A DNA stretch of 64,000 nt, taken from Bacillota bacterium (GTDB taxonomy: Bacteria > Bacillota > Bacilli > Paenibacillales > Paenibacillaceae). The position numbers and the translations under genes are program-made. Shown here one piece after another: positions 1 to 8,796 of this stretch. Location of the stretch: the NCBI GenBank assembly GCA_023460795.1, contig JAEWPC010000059.1:1-64000 (forward strand), written 5' to 3'. The notes under the pieces were generated by a model. That model made no database searches and was not told the DNA's origin. It saw nothing but the letters and a program-made list of their open reading frames with translations. Each line of letters starts with the position of its first letter. The stretch's first letter is position 1.

Positions 1-488
1 CCGCGGGATTGTCCGGCACGGGTTCCGCGACCGAGAAGGGCGAAGTAACCGTCGATGACGCGACCGGCTTCCTGGCCGACTTCAAGAACGGAGCTATGGG
101 CGTATTCGTCGCATCCCGATTCGCGGCGGGACGCAAAAACCACAACACGTTCGAAATTCACGGCAGCAAAGGCTCCATCCGTTGGGACCTCGAGAAGCTG
201 AACGAGCTCGAAGTGTACTTCCGCGAGGACGAGCCGAACTTGGCGGGCTTCCGCCGCATCATGGCGACCGAGCCATCGCACAAGTACGCCGGCAACTGGT
301 GGCCGACCGGCCACATTATCGGCTACGAGCACGCGTTCGTTCATATCGTGTACGAGTTCGTGCAGCATATGACGACGAACTCTCCGTTCACGCCTACGTT
401 CTACGACGGCGTGAAGTGCCAAGAGGTGCTCGAGGCGGTCGACCTGTCGATCGAGCGCGGCGCTTGGGTTAACGTGGACGAAGTGTAA
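1..488 (+). CDS. Gfo/Idh/MocA family oxidoreductase, C-terminal part
   Basis: The reading frame is open from the left edge, so the N-terminus with the NAD(P)-binding Rossmann domain lies outside the window. About 160 residues remain. They read like the C-terminal alpha/beta domain of Gfo/Idh/MocA dehydrogenases: a G-A-M-G-V-F-V-A-S-R stretch, then F-E-I-H-G-S-K-G-S-I-R-W-D-L, a motif typical of inositol/sugar dehydrogenases of this family. The family oxidises sugars or polyols with NAD(P). The substrate cannot be told from this part. A strong terminator follows directly. The family call is fairly sure; the exact function is unknown. Confidence 0.8.
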   Translation, partial: AGLSGTGSATEKGEVTVDDATGFLADFKNGAMGVFVASRFAAGRKNHNTFEIHGSKGSIRWDLEKLNELEVYFREDEPNLAGFRRIMATEPSHKYAGNWWPTGHIIGYEHAFVHIVYEFVQHMTTNSPFTPTFYDGVKCQEVLEAVDLSIERGAWVNVDEV

Positions 489-507
489 GCTGCATATCCA
501 TAACGCA

Positions 508-553
508 AACCGTCCGAGGCTCCCTTAACCGGGAAGCTTCGGACGGTTTTTTG
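508..553 (+). terminator. Rho-independent terminator
   Basis: A GC-rich stem (AACCGTCCGA pairing with a copy ending in GGACGGTT) is followed by TTTTTTG. It closes the oxidoreductase gene and lies just before the 3' end of the opposing LuxR gene, so it may also stop that transcript. Confidence 0.85.
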
Positions 554-560
554 CTTGATC

Positions 561-2600
561 TCACTTTGCGGTCATAAAATGCTTATTGATAAGCTGAGAC
601 CTGTTCTTTACGTCCAATTTACGGAAAATATTACTGAGGTGCTTCTTCACCGTAACCTCGCTTAAATACAAGCTGCTTGCTATCTGTTGATTGGTGAATC
701 CCTTCACGAGCAGCTCGATAACCTCCTTTTCCCGCTCCGATAGCGAGTTGAATCCCTCTTCTTCCTGCTGCTCCTCTTGCAGATGACCGGCGGATGCGAG
801 CCATTTATTCAAAAACTGCTGAAGCTTGTTCCCGCGCGTATCGATCGCATACAGAGGCGTTGGCGTCTTCCCGTCGTAGTCGAAGTGAATCGCCCCTTTC
901 GGCACTTCGCAGCCGAGCCGGAGATGAATGTCTTCGAACATCTTGTTAGCCGGAGGCGCGGCAATGCAAATGCCGGGAGACAGCATATGGTTGATGAACG
1001 TAATGCCTGCCGCCTCCCGCATAACCAAGTCGCTGAAGTCGGCGACATCGATCGTCAGAACGAAATAGCCGGCTTTGGTGTCCTTGGGCAGCCTGAACTC
1101 CTTGAGCTTGGCTTCGGTCAGACTGCCGAAAAACGCCGACGACATCGGTTTGCTTCGCAAATATTCGATCGTGGCTTCGTTTATCGGGATAATGGCCGAT
1201 AAGCCGCAGAGTGCTCCCTGGGCGTCGCGAATCAACTTCACGATACCGGGATCTAGTTCGTACAGCTCGTGCAGATCGACATGCTTTAACGTATAGAGAC
1301 TTTCTTCGGCCGATATGAAGTAGTCGTAGCTCTCGTTATTTTCGGGATTCGGATAACTGATCCGGGTGTCTTTGACGTTCGCCCTTCGGTTTGCGATATA
1401 CCCAACAGCTTCCGACCAGTTGCCGGGATGCAGCGGCTCCCAGGAGTAAGAGGCGGAGTTCTGGTAGAAAAAACCTCGAATCCATTGGTCGCATACGTAA
1501 TAAATCCACTCTTCGCTTTCCCATGCCGTCGATTTGTTTTTAGCCGACGCCTTGATTTTATGATAGTAGTACATGATACAGCGTCTGCGCAGATTCTCGT
1601 AATATTCGGGTCTCCGGCGGCGAAGTTCGAAGCAGATCGCATCCCGCATCAGATCATGAAGCAGCCAACCGCGGTCCACCCGGCGGATGAAGGAGAGGTT
1701 CACCAGCTTGATGAATTGTTCGGTCGACACGCTCTTGTCCAACACGTGTTCCAATAATTCCTGGTTGAAATGACGGAGCACCGCCGCGGTCTCGACCAGT
1801 TCGCGCAAATCCGAGTCCGGAACTTCCCTTAGCCATGCGTTGACCACGAACGAGAACACGTCATACGCATCCGTCGCGCCGACGGTCTGAAAGTGATGCG
1901 CCAGCGTCGTGGAGACCAATAGGGATAAGGTCAGCGGGTGACCCTTGGTTTTGTTCCAGATTTGATGAACCGTCTCTTCGTTCTCGATGCCCGCTCGTCT
2001 TAAATAGTCTTTGACGGAGAAGTAATCCAGATCGGAAATCGGCAGCCGGTGAATGAGCTGACGCCATGCCGGAGAGTAAATCCAAGCTCCTTGCAGAGGG
2101 TACCTCCCGGTGATGACGATTAACGTGTCTTTGGAAAGCTGAGGAAGGAACTTCTCGCGCAGCCAATATTCCATTTCACCCATCTCTTCGAACGTATCGA
2201 AAGCAAGAATCAGCTTACTCGTTCTGGCTTGCTGCAGCAAGGCATCCAGACAAAGCTCGATGATGCGGCCGGGCTCGACGACCTTCGATAATTTGGGGAG
2301 CGGATAGCGAAGAATTCGCAGAATATGAAGACAGAAATCGGGGGGATTACGGACAAAATCGCGGCTGTCGAGCAAGACGAACTTGGCGGATGCTCCCGCA
2401 GCCATTCTGCGAAATTCATCCAAGATGTAGCTCTTGCCTACACCGCCCGTCCCGTATAGGTTAAGGATTCCACCATTCCAAGAGGATGAGGTCAACCGTT
2501 CGTGGAAAAACGCGATTTCCTTCTCGCGCCCTACAAGATAGGTTCGCTCGACCTGATCAATCTCGTTCCCGATCCGCACTTGATCGCTTCCGTCCAACAT
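561..2600 (-). CDS. LuxR-family regulator with N-terminal STAND/AAA ATPase domain
   Basis: This 679-residue regulator has a P-loop G-T-G-G-V-G-K-S at about residues 50-57, a Walker B-like L-I-L-A-F-D-T-F-E-E near 130, a long helical middle region, and a C-terminal LuxR helix-turn-helix at about 617-672 (S-L-S-E-R-E-K-E-V-I-E-L-L through T-V-K-K-H-L-S-N-I-F-R-K-L). The architecture resembles MalT-like STAND regulators, where ATP and an inducer drive oligomerisation and promoter binding. No ligand can be assigned. It is divergent from the hemerythrin-like gene across a 208-bp intergenic region, so it may control that gene; this is inferred from position only. An AAAGGGG ribosome site precedes the chosen ATG. 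Confidence 0.85.
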   Translation of the reverse strand: MLDGSDQVRIGNEIDQVERTYLVGREKEIAFFHERLTSSSWNGGILNLYGTGGVGKSYILDEFRRMAAGASAKFVLLDSRDFVRNPPDFCLHILRILRYPLPKLSKVVEPGRIIELCLDALLQQARTSKLILAFDTFEEMGEMEYWLREKFLPQLSKDTLIVITGRYPLQGAWIYSPAWRQLIHRLPISDLDYFSVKDYLRRAGIENEETVHQIWNKTKGHPLTLSLLVSTTLAHHFQTVGATDAYDVFSFVVNAWLREVPDSDLRELVETAAVLRHFNQELLEHVLDKSVSTEQFIKLVNLSFIRRVDRGWLLHDLMRDAICFELRRRRPEYYENLRRRCIMYYYHKIKASAKNKSTAWESEEWIYYVCDQWIRGFFYQNSASYSWEPLHPGNWSEAVGYIANRRANVKDTRISYPNPENNESYDYFISAEESLYTLKHVDLHELYELDPGIVKLIRDAQGALCGLSAIIPINEATIEYLRSKPMSSAFFGSLTEAKLKEFRLPKDTKAGYFVLTIDVADFSDLVMREAAGITFINHMLSPGICIAAPPANKMFEDIHLRLGCEVPKGAIHFDYDGKTPTPLYAIDTRGNKLQQFLNKWLASAGHLQEEQQEEEGFNSLSEREKEVIELLVKGFTNQQIASSLYLSEVTVKKHLSNIFRKLDVKNRSQLINKHFMTAK

Positions 2601-2808
2601 GGCAGGCGCAGCCCCTTTGCAATCTAAGATCTAAACCCATAGGACAGTAAATCTACCTCTTCGTTCAATTGTATCATAAGAATTTCCTTATCTTTGATCG
2701 ATGGATACCGAACTACAACTTTATTACAACTATCGGATACTGTCTCTTTTTTTAGCCGACATGTTACTTTTTAGATACTAAATTTATAAGGGGAGAGGAG
2801 CTTTAAAC

Positions 2809-3489
2809 ATGTTCGGTCGTTTCGATCTGTATGGTCCGATTCACAAGGGACTCCGGTTGGCGCTCAGCGGTTTAAGTTATCAGGCAGGATCGGTCGACGG
2901 CACGGAGAACGAGAAGGTGCGAGCATTCGTCGCAGAATTCAGAAGGGTCGTCGTGATACTGGAATCCCACTCGCGAGACGAGGACGCGCATATTAACGAA
3001 TCCTATGAGAAATTCGCGCCGGAGACGCTGCAGGAATTGGAAGAGGAGCATGCCGGGCTGGAACAGAAGCTTCGGAGTTTGGCCGAACTCGTGGATCAAT
3101 TGGAAGCTAGCCATCTGCAGCCCGCGAGTCGTCAGGAGATCTGGTACCGGATCGGCAAAGAGATGAATCGCTTTACGGCCGATTACTTCATTCACCTTGA
3201 AAGGGAAGAAGGGCCAGGAATGAAAGCATTATGGAACAATCTAACGGATGATCAATTAAAGGAAATCTCGGTCCGTATCCGTTCGTCCATTCCGCCGCAG
3301 GCGATGGCTATATTCATGCACTACATGATTCCTGCCATCTGCCACCAGGAACGGGTTGCGATGTTAAGCGATATTAAGAAATTCGCGCCGAGAGAAGCGT
3401 ACGAAGGCATGAGCCGATTGGCGCAGTCGCGGCTGGATGAGGCAAGCTGGACACAGTTGCATACCGCTTTGGAAGAAGTAACAATCTAA
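2809..3489 (+). CDS. Hemerythrin-like domain protein
   Basis: This 226-residue soluble, mostly helical protein carries histidine/acid motifs typical of hemerythrin HHE folds: an early histidine near residue 13 (G-P-I-H-K-G), H-S-R-D-E-D-A-H near 54-61, E-E-E-H-A-G near 80, and F-I-H-L-E-R-E-E near 127-134. Proteins of this fold bind a di-iron centre and sense or handle O2, NO or iron. A GGGGAGAGGAG ribosome site precedes the ATG. It lies divergently next to the LuxR-type regulator and upstream of a secreted protein gene, with which it may form an operon (20-bp gap). The specific role is unknown. Confidence 0.75.
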   Translation: MFGRFDLYGPIHKGLRLALSGLSYQAGSVDGTENEKVRAFVAEFRRVVVILESHSRDEDAHINESYEKFAPETLQELEEEHAGLEQKLRSLAELVDQLEASHLQPASRQEIWYRIGKEMNRFTADYFIHLEREEGPGMKALWNNLTDDQLKEISVRIRSSIPPQAMAIFMHYMIPAICHQERVAMLSDIKKFAPREAYEGMSRLAQSRLDEASWTQLHTALEEVTI

Positions 3490-3509
3490 TTAGAACAGGG
3501 GAATGTCGC

Positions 3510-4220
3510 GTGAAAAAGATATTGGTTATTACAATGAGCGTGTTCTTACTAATGAGCGCCAGCGTATCGGCACATGGAGCTGTGAAAGCGACGGATCACA
3601 AAAAAAAGGATGGATTGAGCATTCTGGTTAACGGCGTTGAAGTGATATCTTCGCTAAACCATCAAACATCCGAAGGAAAAACGTATGTTTCCGTTAAAGC
3701 GTTCGCCGAATTGTTCAGTCTTCCGTACACCGTTAGCGATGAAAACAAGAACCTGGTTTTCAACGGAGCCACCATCTCGAACATTCGAATGAAGCAAAAT
3801 GAACCGACAGCCTGGATCCGCGATTTGTCCAACGCCGTCCATGCACAGCAAGTTAGCTGGGATGAAGCCAATCAGGAAGTGTACGTACTCGCGCTGCCCG
3901 AAGGCTCGATCCAAATAACGGAGAGCGTGCCGGCAATGGGCGAACATTGGGCGAACCCGCAAGCGGGCGACCTTCCGGTCGGACCCATCTACGGAGTTCA
4001 CGACGGAAAGCTCGTGTTCCTAGAGTACATGATTGCTCAGGATGATTTCGTTAAGGGGGTCAACCATGAGAATTTGGCCGGCATGAAGGGAGTCCCGTCG
4101 CCTGCCGTCGTGCAGATGGATATCGAATTCCAAAAGCAGGGTCACGAAGGCTTTGAGGTTCCGCACTACGATATCCATGCATACTTTATTTCCGACGAAG
4201 AGCAGCATGAAATCAAATAA
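3510..4220 (+). CDS. Secreted protein with copper-amine-oxidase-N-like domain
   Basis: This 236-residue protein starts at GTG behind an AGGGGA ribosome site. Residues 1-24 form a signal peptide. The segment around 35-105 (I-L-V-N-G-V-E-V... G-K-T-Y-V-S-V-K-A-F-A-E-L-F) resembles the copper amine oxidase N-like/stalk domain common in Paenibacillus surface proteins. The C-terminal half has M-G-E-H-W, Y-G-V-H-D-G-K-L-V-F-L-E-Y-M and a histidine-rich Y-D-I-H-A-Y end, resembling TTHB210-like (DUF5602) proteins; that assignment is from memory and tentative. It is probably extracytoplasmic, possibly metal-binding because of the clustered histidines. A strong terminator follows. Confidence 0.65.
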   Translation: MKKILVITMSVFLLMSASVSAHGAVKATDHKKKDGLSILVNGVEVISSLNHQTSEGKTYVSVKAFAELFSLPYTVSDENKNLVFNGATISNIRMKQNEPTAWIRDLSNAVHAQQVSWDEANQEVYVLALPEGSIQITESVPAMGEHWANPQAGDLPVGPIYGVHDGKLVFLEYMIAQDDFVKGVNHENLAGMKGVPSPAVVQMDIEFQKQGHEGFEVPHYDIHAYFISDEEQHEIK

Positions 4221-4239
4221 TAGATAAGTTCAATTTACT

Positions 4240-4288
4240 AGAGCCGTTCGAGGCTTCCCTACCGGGAGGCTTCGAACGGCTTTTTTTG
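4240..4288 (+). terminator. Rho-independent terminator
   Basis: The stem AGCCGTTCGAGGCTTCCC pairs with GGGAGGCTTCGAACGGCT and is followed by a run of seven T. It ends the hemerythrin/secreted-protein transcript. Confidence 0.9.
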
Positions 4289-4394
4289 GGTCGAACTTGA
4301 ACGAACAACAACTGCGTATCTGCAGTCATTACGATCGATACCAAGCGACGAGGATTAGTTGCTGGTAGGAAGATTCCCGGCAGGTGTAACGTCA

Positions 4395-4459
4395 TTCCCA
4401 CAAACTTTACAGTCCGTTAACCGTTCCCGAACAGACGCATGACACGGGAATGGTAGGGT
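4395..4459 (+). promoter_or_regulatory. Pho box and promoter of the CBS/chemoreceptor-like gene
   Basis: Hexamers repeat every 11 bp: TTCCCA (4395), TTTACA (4406), TTAACC (4417), CGAACA (4428), ATGACA (4439). Bacillus PhoP boxes are 11-bp-phased TT(A/T/C)ACA-like repeats. A weak -10, TAGGGT, begins at 4454, ten bases after the last repeat, the same distance as at the other three Pho boxes in this window. Confidence 0.7.
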
Positions 4460-4492
4460 TGGCGAAAGAAGGCATACGTAGGAGGAGTTCTC

Positions 4493-5683
4493 ATGAACAT
4501 TACGGCTGTATTGGACAAGCCAATGCCTATATTGGAAACCGAAGCGGAGTCGAGCCCGCAGCCCGTTCAACAACCGAAACCCGCGCAAGAGCTACTCGAG
4601 CCGATCATGATCGCCGAGTGGATCACGAGCTGCCCGACGGTGACTCCCGACCAGGTATGCGATGATCTCGTCGCGTTATTCCGCCATAACAAGGAAGCCG
4701 AATCCGTCGTCGTATGCGACGAGAAGGGACTGCCGATCGGTCTCGTGATGAGACATCGGTTCTTCCGCATGCTCGGCTCGGCATTCGGACTCTCGTTATT
4801 CGGACATAAATCTATCGCTCTCTTAATGGATGATAGACCGCTAGTGGCGGATATCGGCATTCAGCCGTGGCAGCTGATCGACCGGGCGCTGAAGCGGGAC
4901 GAATCGTCGTTCTACGACGCCGTGCTGCTGACCGATCGCGGCAAGCTGGCGGGGATCGTGACGGTGAACGATCTGCTTCAAATATCCAGGCTGATGCAAA
5001 AAGAAGCGACGAACAAGCAAGTGAGGACGGTGCGCGATACGGAAAGCATGATCGGGCTCGTTCACGAATCGATCGATAAAGTGGCGGAAACGACGCAGGA
5101 CACCCAGATGCTGAATGACCGAATCGCGGAGATGACCGTTCGAGGCCGTCATGAGCTCGATGAGATGCTGACCTTGTTCAACATGTGGTCCGAGATCGCG
5201 GATCGCCAGGAGACAGCGGTCGCGGAGCTTACGGATCGGACGAAAGCCGCGGACGGAATTATTAAGCTCATCGCGGATCTAGCGGATCAATGCAATCTGC
5301 TAGCCGTGAACGCGTCGATCGAGGCGGCTCGCGCGGGCCAACACGGCAAAGGCTTCGGCGTCGTCGCGGACGAAATCCGCGGCCTGGCCGATCAGACGAA
5401 ACAGTCCGCCGCTCGCATTACCCGGCAGCTTCACGCGATGACGGCGGCGGTGAACGGCGCGGCATCGCTCGTCCGCGAGGGCAAGCAAGGGGCGGACCGC
5501 GGCTTCGCTCAGGTCAAGCGGACAGAAGATACGTTCTCGCAGCTGTGGCAGACGTCCGAACGCAATCACCAAGCGGCTATTCGGTTGATCGAAGCTTCCG
5601 CGGAGGCGAAGAACATCTCGACCCGAATTCGAAGCGAGTTCGGCAAATTAATGAACCAGCTGCAAGGTCCTTCCGATATTTAA
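4493..5683 (+). CDS. Cytoplasmic CBS-pair / methyl-accepting chemoreceptor-like signalling protein
   Basis: This 396-residue protein has no transmembrane segment. After a proline/glutamate-rich N-terminus comes a CBS-domain pair (about residues 40-160) with the G-L-V-M-R-H-R-F-F-R-M-L-G-S motif. The C-terminal half is a chemoreceptor signalling hairpin centred on N-L-L-A-V-N-A-S-I-E-A-A-R-A-G and G-F-G-V-V-A-D-E-I-R-G-L-A-D-Q-T-K near residues 265-300. CBS pairs bind adenosine nucleotides or related ligands; the hairpin normally contacts CheA/CheW. So it may feed an intracellular state into chemotaxis or a similar pathway. A closely related CBS pair occurs in the GGDEF protein at 15005. An AGGAGGAG ribosome site fixes the start. 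A Pho box precedes it. Confidence 0.8.
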   Translation: MNITAVLDKPMPILETEAESSPQPVQQPKPAQELLEPIMIAEWITSCPTVTPDQVCDDLVALFRHNKEAESVVVCDEKGLPIGLVMRHRFFRMLGSAFGLSLFGHKSIALLMDDRPLVADIGIQPWQLIDRALKRDESSFYDAVLLTDRGKLAGIVTVNDLLQISRLMQKEATNKQVRTVRDTESMIGLVHESIDKVAETTQDTQMLNDRIAEMTVRGRHELDEMLTLFNMWSEIADRQETAVAELTDRTKAADGIIKLIADLADQCNLLAVNASIEAARAGQHGKGFGVVADEIRGLADQTKQSAARITRQLHAMTAAVNGAASLVREGKQGADRGFAQVKRTEDTFSQLWQTSERNHQAAIRLIEASAEAKNISTRIRSEFGKLMNQLQGPSDI

Positions 5684-5733
5684 CAATTCATGGGCTTGTC
5701 GTTGACAGACGTTTTACAATAGGCATCTATACT
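5680..5733 (+). promoter_or_regulatory. Pho box and promoter of the propeller-pstS1CA operon
   Basis: Repeats lie every 11 bp: TTAACA (5680, overlapping the preceding stop), TGGGCT (5691), TTGACA (5702), TTTACA (5713). A good -10, TATACT, starts at 5728, ten bases after the last repeat. Confidence 0.75.
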
Positions 5734-5783
5734 CGGATCTAGCAAGTAAAAATCTACCACTATTAGAAGGGTGATCGAAGTCG

Positions 5784-6869
5784 ATGTTCCTAAAAAAAGC
5801 GTCAATCGTATCCATCTTGGCCGCAACGGCGTTAGTCATGTCCGTAAGCGCGGCATCCGCGGCAACGGCAGCGGAAACCACGACCCTTACGGGCGCAGCA
5901 CCAGCCAACGCGGAATCGAAATTGCTTGCGGGCGTTGATCGCATCCAATGGGCGAACGCGTCGAGATTGATCGCTTCCAAAGATACGGAGAACGGCCGCG
6001 AGGATTACTTGATTAACGTTCTTACGGGCGACTACAGGAAGTATAACTTAGGCTCGGACGCTTCCGATCTCGTCGTCAACCCGCAAGGCACGGCCGCGGT
6101 ATTCACGAACGCCGCCGGAGAAATCACTCTTCTCAGTCTGGAGACGCGTTTCAGCTACAAGCTCAGCAAGGATACTTCCATTAAGCCTGAGCTCGTGTGG
6201 GCAGCGGACGGCAAATCGCTGTACTTCCTGCAAGGCGATAAAGGCAGCGTGATCTGCCAGATCAGCATTCCGGACGGCGTCATCACGAAGGTGCTCGACG
6301 ATAAAGTCGACTACAAAGCGAACCTCGGCGTATCCGCCGACGGCAAAACGTTCACCTATACGGTGACGAAGCCGGGCGCGGTCGTCGCGGACGCTAGCAA
6401 GCCGGTCGAAAGCGACGACGTGACGATCGACATGAAAGGCACCGAGCCGCAGTTGTTCTCTTACACGCTTAAAGCCGCGAAGCCGGTTCAGCTCACGACG
6501 ACGACGGACAACAAAGTGTTCTTCGTTCCCGCCGTCGACGGCAGCCGCGTAGCTTACGTGAGCGTAAGCGCAGATGAATCCGCGAAATCCACCGTCGTAT
6601 CCGTAAGCCAAGATAAAAAGGTAACGACGCTATTCGACAAAGCGGATGTGTATGAAGCGGAAGCGTTCGGCAGCGGTCTGATCGTATTCGCCGGCGAAGG
6701 CGACAAGCAAGCGATCTACGAAGTCGACGCCGCGGGCAACAGCAAAGCGCTGTATTCGGTCTCCGCGGACGTCACGGACGTCGAAGCCAAAGACGGCTCC
6801 GTCGCGATCGTCGAGAACGGCATCGTATACGTCAACGCGAACGGTCAATGGAAGCCGGTCACGCGCTAA
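5784..6869 (+). CDS. Secreted TolB/WD40-like beta-propeller protein
   Basis: This 361-residue protein has a signal peptide (residues 1 to about 28, ending A-S-A-A-T-A-A) and then repeated blade-like units such as P-E-L-V-W-A-A-D-G-K-S-L-Y-F and A-N-L-G-V-S-A-D-G-K-T-F-T-Y, the pattern of TolB-type six- or seven-bladed propellers. No lipobox or membrane anchor is seen. It is the first gene behind a Pho box and ends 31 bp before pstS1, so it is probably co-transcribed with the first phosphate transporter. The role is unknown; binding or scavenging outside the cell is a guess from position. Confidence 0.7.
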   Translation: MFLKKASIVSILAATALVMSVSAASAATAAETTTLTGAAPANAESKLLAGVDRIQWANASRLIASKDTENGREDYLINVLTGDYRKYNLGSDASDLVVNPQGTAAVFTNAAGEITLLSLETRFSYKLSKDTSIKPELVWAADGKSLYFLQGDKGSVICQISIPDGVITKVLDDKVDYKANLGVSADGKTFTYTVTKPGAVVADASKPVESDDVTIDMKGTEPQLFSYTLKAAKPVQLTTTTDNKVFFVPAVDGSRVAYVSVSADESAKSTVVSVSQDKKVTTLFDKADVYEAEAFGSGLIVFAGEGDKQAIYEVDAAGNSKALYSVSADVTDVEAKDGSVAIVENGIVYVNANGQWKPVTR

Positions 6870-6900
6870 TTCCACCCCCACTAAAGGAGAATGAACAAAG

Positions 6901-7752
6901 ATGAAATGGTTCAAACCCGTATCTATTCTCGTTCTGGCCGTTGCGCTGGCAACGACGGCAGCGTCCGCGGCAGGCGCCGCTAGCTCTCTTAAAGGCAGCA
7001 TCGTCATCAACGGTTCCTCCGCCCTTCTGCCGCTGACGCTGCAAGCGAAGAACGAATTCCAGAAGCTGAACCCGAAAGTGAAGATTTCCGCTTCCGCCGC
7101 AGGCTCGATCACGGGCCCGCAATCGGTGCGCAAAGGCATCGCCGATATCGGCGCGGTAGACTGGGACGCTTCGCAAGACGTACCGGGCTTCAAGAAGTTC
7201 GAAGGCCAAGTCGCGCACAAAGTCGCCATCATTCCGTTCGCGGCCGTAACGAATAAGAACGTCAAAGTCGACTCTCTTACGACGAAGCAGCTTCAAGATA
7301 TTTTCTCCGGTAAAATCACGAACTGGAAAGACGTAGGCGGCTCGGACGCGGACATTATCGTCGTCAACCGCGCATTCGGCTCCGGCACGCGCGTTAACTT
7401 CCAAATGAAGGCGTTGAACGGCACCGACTTCATCAGCAAAGGCAGCAACTATAAAGAAGTCAAATCGAGCGGCGACATGAAGACGGCGATCGAGACGACT
7501 CCTAACGCGATCGGGTATATGGATCTCGTATACGTTACCGACAAAATGACGGCCGTAAAAATCAACGGTGTCGCTCCGACCGAAGAGAACGTCGTTAAAG
7601 GGACTTATAAAGTATGGGGTTACGGCTACTTCATGACGAAGGGCGAACCGACCGGCGCGACGAAAGCGTTCATCGAGTACATCCAGAGCGCGAAGTTCCA
7701 GAACGGCTCGCTGAAAAAGCTGAAGTTCATTCCGTTGTCCGCGATCAAGTAA
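6901..7752 (+). CDS. pstS: PstS-like phosphate-binding protein, copy 1 (no lipobox)
   Basis: This 283-residue solute-binding protein is of the PstS family. It has I-N-G-S-S-A-L-L-P-L after the signal peptide, an A-A-G-S-I-T-G loop, D-I-F-S-G-K-I-T-N-W-K-D-V-G-G, and the phosphate-loop motif F-G-S-G-T-R near residue 160. The signal peptide ends A-A-S-A-A-G-A-A-S without a lipobox cysteine, unlike copy 2, so this protein may be released or held by the transporter itself. It is followed by a strong hairpin and then pstC and pstA, but no pstB of its own. An AAAGGAGA ribosome site precedes the ATG. Confidence 0.9.
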   Translation: MKWFKPVSILVLAVALATTAASAAGAASSLKGSIVINGSSALLPLTLQAKNEFQKLNPKVKISASAAGSITGPQSVRKGIADIGAVDWDASQDVPGFKKFEGQVAHKVAIIPFAAVTNKNVKVDSLTTKQLQDIFSGKITNWKDVGGSDADIIVVNRAFGSGTRVNFQMKALNGTDFISKGSNYKEVKSSGDMKTAIETTPNAIGYMDLVYVTDKMTAVKINGVAPTEENVVKGTYKVWGYGYFMTKGEPTGATKAFIEYIQSAKFQNGSLKKLKFIPLSAIK

Positions 7753-7771
7753 TCTCATTCATTCAGAAGCG

Positions 7772-7801
7772 ACCAGCGTAGCGCGGATGCGCCATGCTGG
7801 T
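7772..7801 (+). other. Intercistronic hairpin between pstS1 and pstC1
   Basis: ACCAGC pairs with GCTGGT, with an inner GCGC/GCGC stem, followed by TTCTTC. Such hairpins can partly stop transcription or protect the upstream mRNA 3' end, giving more binding protein than permease. A comparable hairpin lies after pstS2. Confidence 0.65.
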
Positions 7802-7827
7802 TTCTTCATGGGAGGCGTAAACGCAAG

Positions 7828-8796
7828 ATGGACATTTCCTCTACGGAAAGGCCGATTAAGCTCGCGAAAGCCGCGGAGCTGGGAACGAGCATCAGATCCG
7901 GCACCGGCAGGCGATTCGACCGTAAGAACCGGCTGATCTTCTACAACCGGGCATTCAGAATCATCTGCGTCTCGAGCGCGGTATTCGTCTGCTTGATCTT
8001 GTGCTCGATTCTGTTCCTCATGTTCCGAACGGGCGTGCTGACGTTCGAAACCGTGTCCTTAAAGACGTTCTTCCTGTCGACGAATTGGTCGCCGGAGGAA
8101 GACAGCTACGGAGCGTTCGTGTTCATCTTCGGTACGGTCGCCCTGACGGCGCTCACCTTGCTGCTCGCGGTGCCGATCTCCCTCGTCGTCGCGGTGTTCT
8201 TATCGGAGATCGCGCCGAAGTGGCTAAGGGGGGCGCTACGTCCGATCCTCGATCTGCTCGTCGGCATTCCGTCCGTCGTATACGGCTTCCTCGGCATTAC
8301 GATCCTCATTCCGATGCTGAGAGACGTTACCGGCACGAATATGGGCGACGGGCTGCTAGCGGCCGCGATCGTCCTGACGATCATGGTGCTACCGACGATC
8401 AGCCGCATTAGCGACGATGCGATTAGCGCCGTGCCCGCGAAATTCCGCGATGCCTCGTACGCGCTGGGGGCAACCCGGTTTCAGACGATCTATCGCGTTA
8501 CGATTCCCGCCGCGCGCAGCGGCATCCTGTATGCCGTCATTCTCGGCATGGCGCGAGCGATCGGCGAGACGATGGCGGTCGTCATGGTTATCGGCAATAC
8601 GCCGCAGCTGGCCGACGCTCTATTCAAGCCGACATCCGTACTGACGAGCAACATCGTCATGCAAATCGCCAACGTTCCGTTCGACTCGACGTGGAACTAT
8701 GCTCTCTATATGATGGGCTTCCTGCTTCTGATTATCTCGCTGATCATGATCGTCGTCGTTCGGTTGTTGCAGCGCAAGGGGGCGGCGTACGAATGA
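7828..8796 (+). CDS. pstC: Phosphate ABC transporter permease PstC, copy 1
   Basis: This 322-residue membrane protein has about six transmembrane segments. A roughly 40-residue basic cytoplasmic N-terminus precedes the first one. Family motifs include the EAA-like loop around F-R-D-A-S-Y-A-L-G-A-T-R-F-Q-T and G-I-P-S-V-V-Y-G-F-L-G. PstC and PstA form the phosphate channel in the membrane. Its stop overlaps the pstA start (ATGA), so the two are translationally coupled. The ribosome site GGGAGGCG lies upstream of the ATG. Confidence 0.9.
   Translation: MDISSTERPIKLAKAAELGTSIRSGTGRRFDRKNRLIFYNRAFRIICVSSAVFVCLILCSILFLMFRTGVLTFETVSLKTFFLSTNWSPEEDSYGAFVFIFGTVALTALTLLLAVPISLVVAVFLSEIAPKWLRGALRPILDLLVGIPSVVYGFLGITILIPMLRDVTGTNMGDGLLAAAIVLTIMVLPTISRISDDAISAVPAKFRDASYALGATRFQTIYRVTIPAARSGILYAVILGMARAIGETMAVVMVIGNTPQLADALFKPTSVLTSNIVMQIANVPFDSTWNYALYMMGFLLLIISLIMIVVVRLLQRKGAAYE

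Noticed and set aside
6859..7758. A 299-codon frame on the minus strand across pstS1.
   Set aside because: It mirrors the GC-rich codon pattern of pstS1; it is Arg/Asp-rich, has no ribosome site and no family motif.
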